Assembly (NCBI GenBank): GCA_023630585.1
Contig: CM042558.1
Span: 18,862,300-18,926,299 of the forward strand
Source: Cranoglanis bouderius
Taxonomy: Eukaryota; Chordata; Actinopteri; Siluriformes; Cranoglanididae
Direction of reading: 5' to 3'
Length of the DNA: 64,000 nt
Position 1 is the stretch's first letter, and the number at the start of each line of letters is the position of its first letter. Below, one piece after another: positions 36,740-50,406 of the stretch. The translations under genes were made by a program, and so were the position numbers. The notes beneath the pieces were generated by a model. The model did not search any database. It saw nothing but the letters and a program-made list of their open reading frames with translations, and was not told where the DNA came from.

Positions 36740-37072
36740 GACAAGTTTATAATTATTAACCAATCACAGCACAGGAAGAATTTATAATTATTAACCAATC
36801 ACAGCACAGGAAGAATTTATAATTATTAACCAATCACAGCACAGAACGAGTTTATAATTATTAACCAATCTCAGCACAGAACGAGTTTATAATTATTAAC
36901 CAATCTCAGCACAGAACGAGTTTATAATTATTAACCAATCACAGCACAGGACGAGTTTATAATTATTAACCAATCACAGCACAGGACGAGTTTATAATTA
37001 TTAACCAATCACAGCACAGGACGAGTTTATAATTATTAACCAATCACAGCACAGAATGAGTTTATAATTATA
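36740..37072 (+). repeat. 35-bp minisatellite with a CCAAT motif in each unit
   Basis: The unit is TTTATAATTATTAACCAATC ACAGCACAGGACGAG, about nine copies. Each unit has ACCAATCA and TATAATTATTAA. Confidence 0.9.
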
Positions 37073-37689
37073 CTTGGTAAGCCTCTTGGTTGCTTCTCTG
37101 ATTAATTCCCTCCTTTCACACTCACTGACTTTTTGTGACATTTTTAAACTTAAATATATGACCAGAAATGATTGAATGTCACACTGACCCCTTCAGCAGC
37201 ATCATAAATCCAAATTTAAACTGCATTATACCTTATACACACTCCACAGTTTTAAAACATAAAACAATGCTAATCACAGTGATCAGGACTTCTCACTGCT
37301 TTTACGTTTATTATCTCAGTTAATATCTGATTAATAATAAGCGCAGGTTCGACGCTGCCGTGTTGAAAGCCAGGCTGAGAGATGAAGAGAGTCAGAGAGA
37401 TAAGGAGTGATTGAGGTGTTGGAGGGACTCGCTGACCCGACGAGAAACATCACTCTCATCCACACTCTCATTCACCTCCTCGAATCTCTCCGCCTCTCTG
37501 CTATCATGTCATCTCATCGCTCTCTTCATCTCTCGTTTCTCCTGCAGGAGCTCTGAGCCGATACGCTGAGCTGCCCGAGGCTGCAGGCCAATCAGATCGG
37601 GAAGTGTTTACAGGCTCCCATAAGATGAAGGGGTGATTTACATGAGCCAATCACGTCCATCAATCAGTCCAGGAGAGTGACAGAGTGCT

Positions 37690-38520
37690 CTTCAGACCCT
37701 ACTCACTTCCCCTTACACTTCCAGTCCCAGCTTAGACCATACCCACCTTTCTTATAAGCCCAAATAAAACATCTACTCTTTTCCCCTGCTGTTCCTATCT
37801 CAGTACACATGATACACTCTTCCCCTAGCTGGTCTCATTCTTATTCAGACCATAGTCACTTAGCTTAGCTGCATCTCTCTTTCCTCTCTGGACCAGTCCC
37901 AATTTAGAAGCTAGTCACGTTCCCTTCTTGGCTCCATCCTAATTCAGGCCCATCCCTACTTCCCTGTATTGGCTCAGTCACGTTTCAGAAGCTGCTCACT
38001 TCTCCTTATTGGCCTCATCCCAAGTTATAGCCTACTCAAGTCATTTTTAGTCAGTTTCAATTTACATAATTATTGACTTCCCCTTATTGGCCCTATCTTG
38101 CTAATTGGCCCTGTTTCAGTTCAGACCTTACTCACTTCCTCGTCTAGATCCCATCCCAATTCAGATGTTTTTTATTTTCTCCAAACTGGCTGTATTCCAA
38201 ATCAGATGCTACTCACTGTCCCTTCCTGGCCACATCCTAATTCAGACTATTATCACATCTCACACTTGGGTGCCCTTAATGGCTTTATCCCAATTTGTAT
38301 ACTAATCGCTTTCACTTATTGGCCCACAGCAGAATTCTCCCACTTCTTCTTACTGGTTTATTCCAGTTAAGAAGCCTCCCACATCCCCTTCTTGGCTCTA
38401 TCCCATTTCAGATGCTGCTTACTTCCCCTCACTGCTCCTATCTCAGTTCACTGAGATAATTCCCTCAATCTGCGCACTCTGTCCCTCCCTCTAAGGGTCC
38501 GTCCTGATTCACGACCTTCC
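37690..38520 (+). repeat. Diverged copies of the 39050-40020 minisatellite
   Basis: Units such as CTTATTGGCCCTATC, CCCAATTCAGA and CTACTCACTTCCCCTT recur every 40-50 bp. They are separated from the main array by about 530 bp of unique sequence (38520-39050). Confidence 0.7.
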
Positions 38521-39049
38521 AGCTCAGTTTTATGGCCTATTATCAGCATGTTTCAGCATGAAAGTGTGGCGTCATTTTGCTTTGTGACAAAGAACACGTT
38601 TCCTCATGGACGTAAATCACAAACCAGGAGGAGATCAGAGTGGGTGGAAAAAGACACGACAGCCTGCAGACAGAAGTTTAATGTAAGACTCGTTTAAATA
38701 ATGCAGACTCCAGACAAACTGACTCTGGTGCTAAAAATCTGGACTACTTGACTTTTTTAAAGGTTGTTTTTTAAGATTGATGATGTGACTCTTAGTGTAA
38801 GACATCATTAGCCTTTCTGTGATTCACGGCTGTTTGAGTTTCTGCTTGGAAGGCCGACACATCAATCAACGGAGCCGGCCAATGAGAGCCAGCTGTTATT
38901 ATACTGATGGAAGAGGGGAGAACAGGAAATGATGCATTCAGAGTGGTTGATGTGAAGCCCGGAGTGACTCATCCATTTGCTCAGAAGGCATTAGACTGAT
39001 GAAGAGAGACGTCCAAAACATCAACTTAAACACAAGGGCCCTACGCTCA

Positions 39050-40020
39050 CTTCCCCCTAACTGGCCTTATCCCAGTTCAGGTGCATCTCTCTGCTGCTTA
39101 TTGGTCCTATCCCAGTTTAGACCCTATTCACTTCTCCTTGTGTGCTCCCTAATCATTTAGACCCTACATACATTTCCCTACTGGCCCTATCCCAAATCAG
39201 ATGCTACCTATACCCCCTAACTGGCGTTATCCCAAATCAGATGCTACCCACTCCCCCTAACTGACCCTATCCCAAATCAAATGCTACCCACTCCCCCTAA
39301 TTGGCCCTATCCCAAATCAGATGCTACCCACTCCCCCTAACTGACCCTATCCAAAAATCAGATGCTGCCCACTCCCCCTAACTGGCCCTATCCAAAAATC
39401 AGATGTTACCCACTCCTCCTAATTGGCCCTATCCAAAAACCAGATGTTACCCACTCCTCCTAATTGGCCCTATCCCAAATCAGATGCTACCCACTCCCCC
39501 TAATTGGCCCTATCCCAAATCAAAATCTACCCACTACCCTAATTGGCCCTATCCCAAATCAGATGCTACCCACTCCCCCTAACTGGCCTTATCCCAAATG
39601 AGATGCTACCCACTCCTCCTAATTGGCCTTATCCCAAATCAGATGCTACCCACTCCCACTCATTGGCCCTATCCCAAATCAAATGCTACCCACTCCCCCT
39701 AACTGGCCCTATACCAAATCAGATGCTACCCACTCCTCCTAACTGGCCCTATCCCAAATCAGATGCTACCCAGTCCTCCTAATTGGCCCTATCCCAAATC
39801 AGATGATACCCACTCCCACTAATTGGCCCTATCCCAAATCAGATGCTACCCACTCCCCCTAATTGTCCCTATACAAATTCAAATGCTACCCACTTCCTCT
39901 ATTCAGCCCCATCACAATCCACACCCAGTCGACTTTGTCTTACTGACCCTGTTCCTCTTCTCCTACTCACTTTCTGCTACAGGTTCAGTCCCAATACAGG
40001 CTCTGTGCACTTCTTCTTAT
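39050..40020 (+). repeat. 40-bp minisatellite, main array
   Basis: The unit is CTGGCCCTATCCCAAATCAG ATGCTACCCACTCCCCCTAA. About 20 copies are tightly spaced at 39170-39880 and decay at both ends. Open frames across it are repeat translation. Confidence 0.9.
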
Positions 40021-40506
40021 CCATGTATCTGAACAAACAAGAGCTTAGGTGGAGTTTTTAGGAGAAACAGATCCACTTTATTACAGTAAACACCGTCGCG
40101 TTGCATTAAAATGTGACGAATGTTTGTGGTTTTCTCTCTGGGCAGCCTGAGCAGGGTTTTAATCACAGAGTGGGAGTGTGAACATTCCCCTGAGTGTTTC
40201 TAAACCTGCAGATTGCAGACGTGCACACACACTGAACGCACATACCAAACACACTGAACGCACATACCAAACACAGTGAACACACACCGAACACACACTG
40301 TCCACTGTAAGTTCTGGAAGATTCTAAAAGAGAGAACGTGAGCGTTACTGTGAGTTTAGAGACAAAAGGAAACGGGCGTAACAAACCCACGCTGATAAAT
40401 CAACCCTGACAGCACTGCTGTTTCACATCCAAAAAATAAATAAAATAAACGCCCCCTGATTTTCCTTTCTGAGATATTTCTCAGTAACGCCGTGGGAGAA
40501 ACTGAC

Positions 40507-40508
<2 letters not shown>

Positions 40509-40590
<82 letters not shown>
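40509..40590. repeat. GA microsatellite
   Basis: Uninterrupted (GA)n of about 80 bp. Confidence 0.95.
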
Positions 40591-40591
<1 letters not shown>

Positions 40592-40644
40592 TTAATCTGT
40601 TAAATAAAATAATTTTCTACCACAGCACTATTGGGTTCTGGATT

Positions 40645-40890
40645 GTGATTGGGTCAGAAGGTGTTGATTAGTTTTCTGTAACAGCAGCTCTGACAGCAGC
40701 GCAGCTGCACATCACAGGTTTATATTAATGCGCTCATTCTAATACGTTATCGTTTCTATAGCAACAGTAACATGCACAACATGCTGTCTTATTAGCTTCA
40801 GCAGAGAGAATAGAGAGAGGCGGGTGAGGGAAAGACTGTTTATAGCTGCTATAACGTAAGCGACAACAGGAACTAACATTAAACATGACC
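40645..40890 (+). repeat. Dispersed repeat, copy 3
   Basis: GGTCAGAAGGTGTTGATTAG, ACAGCAGCTCTGACAGCAGC, ACAGGTTTATATTAATGCGC and TTTATAGCTGCTATAACGTAA align with copy 1 at about 80% by eye. The right end with AGGAATAAAACACT is absent. Confidence 0.6.
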
Positions 40891-41036
40891 ATAAATGGAT
40901 TGAGGATAGCAACAGCAACTCCGCCTCATCACCGCACCATCACTGATTATTGTGCACCACACAGAGAGTTTTATTCCTTACATAATTGCAGTTGCCATGT
41001 AAACCTTTATTAATTACATATCAACTTATTATCTTA

Positions 41037-41728
<692 letters not shown>

Positions 41729-41980
41729 CGAAGTTTCTCCTACTTTCTGCTTTAGTATGTGGATCATTTTTCATCCATCGCCTATGTTCCTCATGACAGA
41801 GGCACACTCTCGGGTCAGGGCGTCGCAGTGAATCAGTTTATTTATTTACTGTAATTTGATCAGAGACACCTGCCTCGTGTCTTACATTAATCCACTGACT
41901 CGAGTGCTATTTGATGACATGACATATTATTTATATGTAGAGAGGGACTACGCAGGTAGCGCTGTTCTTTCTTATGTGCT

Positions 41981-42097
41981 ACACGGCCAAAAGTACACGG
42001 ACACCTGACCATCGCACCCGTACAGTACGTGCTCCTCCTCCAAACTGTAGACCAAACTGTTTCCCTTCACTGGAACAGAGAGGCCCCAAACCTGTTC
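41981..42097 (+). mobile_element. Tc1/mariner fragment, same family as 13180-13618
   Basis: ACACGGCCAAAAGTACACGG and ACACCTGACCATCGCACCCG followed by TTCCCTTCACTGGAACAGAG match the left half of the other copy. The right part is missing. Confidence 0.65.
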
Positions 42098-42935
42098 GGT
42101 GTTTGGTAAAGTTATTGTCTTTTTTATTTACAAAAAAAAACAAAAAAAAAACAAGCTCATTTCCTGCACAAAATACGACAACATTGTACAATTAAGATAT
42201 AATACGCGACGATAAAGCTTACAGTGGCTTCATAAATCGATTACAAACATAAAAAAGCAAAACACACCTGATTCTCTAGAAGCAGAGTTAAAAAGCCTTG
42301 CCGTATTTGTTTGTAGTTGGTGTAAGAGACGGTACACCGCCATCTCGCTCCGACCAAAGTGACTTGAACGCACCTGACGTCGTAATTACGACTTCCCAAC
42401 TCGTAAATACGAACTTCCCAGGAGGACTTGAACGCTCGCTTTGTTAATCTAATCTAAAAACAAAGTCAGTACGAAGCTGAGCAGGTAACACGTACACCTC
42501 AGTGCGTTGTTTAGTTTAGTAAATAGCTACCATTTCTCAATGAGACAAACAAACGAACGAACAAACAAACAAACAGGCCACACCCACATGCGACAACAGT
42601 AGCGGTCGCTTCACGCAGACAAGAGACAAACTATAAGCGACTCGAAAGAATCGGCACCTGCTAGTGTGAACGTAACTCACGTACGCGAAGTACACACACT
42701 TTTCACACCTCTAAAAATAACCCCCTGTGATTGGCTGTACAATGGATTGTCGACACGTGCGATCGCTTCGCTAAATAAATGCTAAATGTAGCAAATTTTA
42801 GAAAAACTAATCCATTCTCGTCATCATATTCGGAGTAGAAGCCATTTTTAGATCCATAATTCATCATTCAGCTGATTCCATGAGCAGTAACGGTGTACTA
42901 TTATCTACAGTCTCATGGATCAAATCACTGTATTA

Positions 42936-42941
<6 letters not shown>

Positions 42942-42997
<56 letters not shown>

Positions 42998-43106
42998 ATT
43001 CAGCGACAGAGGTATCAATTTACAGGAAATTGGTTTTCTAAAATCAGAAATGGCTCACTAAGAACATGAGGAGGCAAAAAAAAGATGGAAAAGAGAGAAG
43101 AGGACA

Positions 43107-43178
<72 letters not shown>

Positions 43179-43444
43179 ACACACGTGGGTGTGTGTTGGA
43201 CAGCATAACATTTAAAGCTAGAAGCGCGTCGGTCGTGATGACGCCGGTCATGCGACACACATATAACATCTGACAGTGAAATACTGTAACCACACACACA
43301 CACACACACACACACTTGACCTTGTGTGATATGAGGACTCTCTCCTGCATCATGTACTATTTATAATATTCTCTCAGCATGAATTATTTAAAAGACGCAC
43401 TTTTTTTAAACTCAGTTTTTTTTCCCTGTCTTTACTGGCTAATG

Positions 43445-43500
<56 letters not shown>
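42942..43500. repeat. GT and CA microsatellites
   Basis: (GT)n at 42942-42994 and 43109-43177, (CA)n at 43291-43316 and 43447-43499. Confidence 0.9.
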
Positions 43501-43501
<1 letters not shown>

Positions 43502-45280
43502 AGTGCTGGAGGATGGAGGTCTCCATATGCACTATAATTAACTGTGTGAGTCTGTGTGAGTAACTACGACTTAGCATCGCTTCACACTAAACACACACAC
43601 AATCACACACTTTCACCGCTGACATCACTTCCTGTATTTATTTCCTAGCTAGCTAGATATGCTAAATTAGCGTGGCATCCATGGTAAGTCCACCCCATTG
43701 AGTTTACTGTCATGTGAAACTAAACTAAACCGATGACTGTTGTCTTGACTTAAATAACAACGAGTAACAGTACATTCATTAAAACATTTAGTTCATTAGT
43801 AAAAAAAAATATAGTAAAAAAATATATATATGATTAAAACTTTACTCTAAAACTAACTGAAATACAATGAAATCAGGTGTGGATTAATTTCCACGCCCTT
43901 TTTTTTCCGTTGCAGAAATATCCACTATTTAAAAAAATTTTTCTCATTTTTAAAAAATATATTTATGTACTGATTTGTATATACGTTTATAAATAAATCT
44001 GTAAAATCTATCTATTTTTTAAATGCAAGTATTTTTTCTTTTATAAATATAGAACAACCTTACATAAGCATTATCAGCAGATTTTTGTCCTGAAGTATAA
44101 ATACTGAATACTGAAACTAAAACTGATTTTAAAATATTCTGAAAAATATCTCTTAAAAAATAATATAATATAGTAAATATTCTAATTAATTTAATTTTAA
44201 AAATCCAAACTGTCGATAATGAAGCTGTTTCACATTGCGGAGTCATCTCGTGTTAACCAGCTAGCGAGTCTCCTAACTAGCTGGTTTGCTAGTTCCGTTA
44301 GCATGCCGACTAGCCGGCTTGCTAGTTATTAAGTTTGTCATTTTGTACAGACGGAAGAAAAATAAATAAAGGCTAGCGTACACCTGATGTGAAAGAAATG
44401 AATCAAATATTTATAAGCATTTTATTTCTGCTGTTTTCTGTTGTTGTTCTGTGCTATTTATTTTATTCATTTATTTTTTTGCTAGGTTGAAAGGAAAATT
44501 GCGTCACATCAGGCCTCAGGCCTCTGAAGGGGTTTTCTAACAAACCTCTCTAGAGCTAATAAGGGATCAGGGGGGGAAAAATCCTCAAATTAGACACGTG
44601 GACTTGACCCACGGAAATTTCCAGATGAAAATGACAAGGGTGTGTTGTTTGTTTTAAGCTAATTGGTTTGCAGGCTAATGGGTGAGAGCTGTGTACAGGG
44701 TTTTGTTTTTTTAATCTTCTTGAGATAATAATACATTTACTTTCATTAAATTTCATATTTTTAGTTTTGAGACTAAGCTAATTGACCACATTAAAGACAT
44801 GTTTCACAGGCTTTGGGTTTTTTTGAAAACTCGGATGGCGATGATTCTGGAGCCGGCTGCACATGTACAATTTCAAAGCTCTTTCTCGGGCTGCGGTCGT
44901 GTTTGAAGTGAGCGACACTCTGATTGCGTGAGTCACCGGCGATGAGTCAGACACATTAGCCACGAGAGGAACTCTGCAGCTTAATGAGCCGATACTCCAT
45001 TACCCATAAGCACATGGGGCAACCGTACACGTTCGGCAGCAGACCTCACGCACGTTCGGCGACACGACTGGAAATAAGCTTTCCTGTTTTCCTGAGACCG
45101 GTCCTCCTGGGGACGCCACAAAAACATCAACAACATGAACTCTAATTGCTTCCGTCTTCACACGACTTAGCATCTTAGCGATACGGCGTTTTCATATTCA
45201 TATCGCTATATATGATCGTTTACGATATTAATACTGTGTTGTAGGGATGTGCGATATGACAAAAATATCATATCATGATA

Positions 45281-48200
45281 TTAAACAATGTTTCTACGAT
45301 AAACGACATTCATCGCGATATTTAACGACGTCTCTACGATAAACGACATTCATCGCGGTATTTAACGACGTCTCTACGATAAACGACATTCATCGCGGTA
45401 TTTAACGACGTCTCTACGATAAACGACATTCATCGCGATATTTAACGACGTCTCTACGATAAACGACATTCATCGCGATATTTAACGACGTCTCTACGAT
45501 AAACGACATTCATCGCGGTATTTAACGACGTCTCTACGATAAACGACATTCATCGCGATATTTAACGACGTCTCTACGATAAACGGCATTCATCGCGGTA
45601 TTTAACGACGTCTCTACGATAAACGGCATTCATCGCGATATTTAACGACGTCTCTACGATAAACGACATTCATCGCGATATTTAACGACGTCTCTACGAT
45701 AAACGACATTCATCGCCATATTTAACGACGTCTCTACGATAAACGACATTCATCGCGGTATTTAACGACGTCTCTACGATAAACGGCATTCATCGCGGTA
45801 TTTAACGACGTCTCTACGATAAACGACATTCATCGCGATATTTAACGACGTCTCTACGATAAACGACATTCATCGCGATATTTAACGACGTCTCTACGAT
45901 AAACGGCATTCATCGCGGTATTTAACGACGTCTCTACGATAAACGGCATTCATCGCGGTATTTAACGACGTCTCTACGATAAACGACATTCATCGCGATA
46001 TTTAACGACGTCTCTACGATAAACGACATTCATCGCGATATTTAACGACGTCTCTACGATAAACGACATTCATCGCGATATTTAACGACGTCTCTACGAT
46101 AAACGACATTCATCGCGATATTTAACGACGTCTCTACGATAAACGACATTCATCGCGGTATTTAACGACGTCTCTACGATAAACGACATTCATCGCGATA
46201 TTTAACGACGTCTCTACGATAAACGACATTCATCGCGGTATTTAACGACGTCTCTACGATAAACGGCATTCATCGCGATATTTAACGACGTCTCTACGAT
46301 AAACGACATTCATCGCGATATTTAACGACGTCTCTACGATAAACGACATTCATCGCGGTATTTAACGACGTCTCTACGATAAACGACATTCATCGCGGTA
46401 TTTAACGACGTCTCTACGATAAACGGCATTCATCGCGGTATTTAACGACGTCTCTACGATAAACGGCATTCATCGCGGTATTTAACGACGTCTCTACGAT
46501 AAACGACATTCATCGCGATATTTAACGACGTCTCTACGATAAACGACATTCATCGCGATATTTAACGACGTCTCTACGATAAACGACATTCATCGCGGTA
46601 TTTAACGACGTCTCTACGATAAACGACATTCATCGCGATATTTAACGACGTCTCTACGATAAACGACATTCATCGCGGTATTTAACGACGTCTCTACGAT
46701 AAACGGCATTCATCGCGATATTTAACGACGTCTCTACGATAAACGACATTCATCGCGATATTTAACGACGTCTCTACGATAAACGACATTCATCGCGATA
46801 TTTAACGACGTCTCTACGATAAACGACATTCATCGCGGTATTTAACGACGTCTCTACGATAAACGACATTCATCGCGGTATTTAACGACGTCTCTACGAT
46901 AAACGGCATTCATCGCGATATTTAACGACGTCTCTACGATAAACGACATTCATCGCGATATTTAACGACGTCTCTACGATAAACGGCATTCATCGCGGTA
47001 TTTAACGACGTCTCTACGATAAACGGCATTCATCGCGGTATTTAACGACGTCTCTACGATAAACGACATTCATCGTTTAACGACGGTATTTAACGACGTC
47101 TCTACGATAAACGACATTCATCGCGATATTTAACGACGTCTCTACGATAAACGACATTCATCGCGATATTTAACGACGTCTCTACGATAAACGACATTCA
47201 TCGCGATATTTAACGACGTCTCTACGATAAACGACATTCATGGCGATATTTAACGACGTCTCTACGATAAACGACATTCATGGCGATATTTAACGACGTC
47301 TCTACGATAAACGACATTCATGGCGATATTTAACGACGTCTCTACGATAAACGACATTCATGGCGATATTTAACGACGTCTCTACGATAAACGACATTCA
47401 TGGCGATATTTAACGGCGTCTCTACGATAAACGGCATTCATCGCGATATTTAACGGCGTCTCTACGATAAACGACATTCATCGCGATATTTAACGGCGTC
47501 TCTACGATAAACGACATTCATCGCGGTATTTAACGACGTCTCTACGATAAACGGCATTCATCGCGGTATTTAACGACGTCTCTACGATAAACGGCATTCA
47601 TCGCGGTATTTAACGACGTCTCTACGATAAACGACATTCATCGCGGTATTTAACGACGTCTCTACGATAAACGACATTCATCGCGATATTTAAAGACGTC
47701 TCTACGATAAACGACATTCATCGCGATATTTAACGACGTCTCTACGATAAACGACATTCATCGCGATATTTAAAGACGTCTCTACGATAAACGACATTCA
47801 TCGCGATATTTAACGACGTCTCTACGATAAACGACATTCATGGCGATATTTAACGACGTCTCTACGATAAACGACATTCATGGCGATATTTAACGACGTC
47901 TCTACGATAAACGACATTCATGGCGATATTTAACGACGTCTCTACGATAAACGACATTCATGGCGATATTTAACGACGTCTCTACGATAAACGACATTCA
48001 TCGCGATATTTAACGGCGTCTCTACGATAAACGACATTCATCGCGATATTTAACGGCGTCTCTACGATAAACGACATTCATCGCGGTATTTAACGACGTC
48101 TCTACGATAAACGACATTCATCGCAATATTTAACGACGTCTCTACGATAAACGACATTCATCGCGATATTTAACGACGTCTCTACGATAAACGACATTCA

Positions 48201-48957
48201 TCGCGATATTTAACGACGTCTCTACGATAAACGACATTCATCGCGATATTTAACGACGTCTCTACGATAAACGACATTCATCGCGATATTTAAAGACGTC
48301 TCTACGATAAACGACATTCATCGCGATATTTAAAGACGTCTCTACGATAAACGACATTCATCGCGATATTTAACGACGTCTCTACGATAAACGACATTCA
48401 TCGCGATATTTAAAGACGTCTCTACGATAAACGACATTCATCGCGATATTTAACGACGTCTCTACGATAAACGACATTCATCGCGATATTTAAAGACGTC
48501 TCTACGATAAACGACATTCATCGCGATATTTAACGACGTCTCTACGATAAACGACATTCATCGCGATATTTAACGACGTCTCTACGATAAACGACATTCA
48601 TCGCGATATTTAACGACGTCTCTACGATAAACGACATTCATCGCGATATTTAAAGACGTCTCTACGATAAACGACATTCATCGCGATATTTAACGACGTC
48701 TCTACGATAAACGACATTCATCGCGATATTTAAAGACGTCTCTACGATAAACGACATTCATCGCGATATTTAAAGACGTCTCTACGATAAACGACATTCA
48801 TCGCGATATTTAAAGACATCTCTACGATAAACGACATTCATCGCGATATTTAACGACGTCTCTACGATAAACAACATTCATCGCGATATTTAAAGACGTC
48901 TCTACGATAAACGACATTCATCGCTATATTTAACGATGTTTCTATGATAAACAATAT
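45281..48957. repeat. 40-bp CpG-rich minisatellite array, about 92 copies
   Basis: The unit is TTTAACGACGTCTCTACGAT followed by AAACGACATTCATCGCGATA. Unit starts fall every 40 bp from 45321 to 47041, then every 40 bp from 47089 to 48929 after an 8-bp phase jump. Each unit has about six CpGs, including GACGTC and TCGCGA. Variants (GACATT/GGCATT, GATA/GGTA, TCGCG/TGGCG, AACGACG/AAAGACG or AACGGCG) occur in ordered runs. The edge units are diverged. The left flank TAGGGATGTGCGATATGACA resembles the end of fish hAT-type repeats, so the array may have grown inside one. Confidence 0.97.
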
Positions 48958-49417
48958 ATGAACAGTACGTTAGGAATAAAATTGCTACAAAATGGTACGT
49001 CTAAACAATAGTTCTAAACATTGTGGATAAACAAAAATTTGTGCTTATAACTAAAATAAACAAAAATAAAATTGGCAAACATCGCGCTCGGGTTAATCAG
49101 CAAGTTAATAACTTTCATTCGTAAATTTGTTCATTCATTGTCACTTGTTAGTTTATCGGATTACCTGAAAACAGATCCTGAATTAGCAAGGGCTAAGCTT
49201 TTTGAGCTGAACACAACTAGATGACTGTTTGCTGAAATAAATAGCTAGCTAGCTAACTAACTAAGGCTAATTTGCTAGCTAGCTATGTTACGGTATTCCC
49301 TTATATGTCACTCCATTTGGTCTCCTGTTTATAAACAAATGTTTATTCCCATTCGTTTGATCTCACTGTAGCTGTAGAGAAACAACATAATGAATCAGCA
49401 CTAATACCCGATACACA

Positions 49418-49563
49418 CACACATGCGTACACACACACACACACACACACAAACACACATTCCGTCGTGTAACAATGCATTGTTTATTGTATGGCATTTT
49501 CAATTTAATGAAATGTCAGGCTGCAACTGAAAAACTACAAGGACCGCAGACAAGATTGATGAA

Positions 49564-49620
<57 letters not shown>

Positions 49621-49775
49621 CAGAGTTATGTAGATGAAGTGTGAGGAGTCGGGCCGCAGACGACCGTCTCACATCGAGATTAAAAGAACGAACAATAAGA
49701 GTAAGCGCTGCTTTTTTCCACAATCTGTGTGTATAAACTGAAAAGAAATGACTCACACATGGCTAATATGAATTA

Positions 49776-49812
<37 letters not shown>

Positions 49813-49816
49813 GTTG

Positions 49817-49866
<50 letters not shown>

Positions 49867-50360
49867 TAAGTAAACCTCGCCAGCCTTAAACTTACAAACG
49901 AGACCGAACAACAGCTGATGTAACGCCCAACTTTTAACATGATCCAACGTTTGCTAATTCAGCTAATTAGCTACACTGCTAATGTACATAGCTAACAAGT
50001 GTACAGTTTAGCCTTCATGTGTTAGCTACATTTGCAAAAAAAAAAAGTAAACTTCAGAACTTACATTTTCATACACTTTTTTTTTTTTTTTTAAACAGGC
50101 TGCTTAGGACTAAGTGAGGACTAAGAGATTTAAAAATTATATGTAGAAAATAAATGTCTTTAAACACACACACACACACACTCACACACTCACACACAGA
50201 CTTTTCTATCTTTGTGAGGACCTCCCATTGGAATAATCATTAGTGTAGGTAAGTAATACTACACTACACTACTACACTCAACCTTAACCTCAGTAACCAA
50301 AAGGAAAACGTTTTTATCTCTTTTAGTTTTTTGCAAATAAAACACATTGAATTTTTGTGA

Positions 50361-50405
<45 letters not shown>
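49418..50405. repeat. CA and CT microsatellites
   Basis: (CA)n at 49418-49460, 49567-49615, 50165-50200 and 50364-50405; (CT)n(CA)n at 49780-49862. Confidence 0.9.

Positions 50406-50406
<1 letters not shown>

Noticed and set aside
45281..48957. Possible CRISPR-like array, given the regular repeats
   Set aside because: The units are directly tandem with no unique spacers, and the DNA is vertebrate nuclear.
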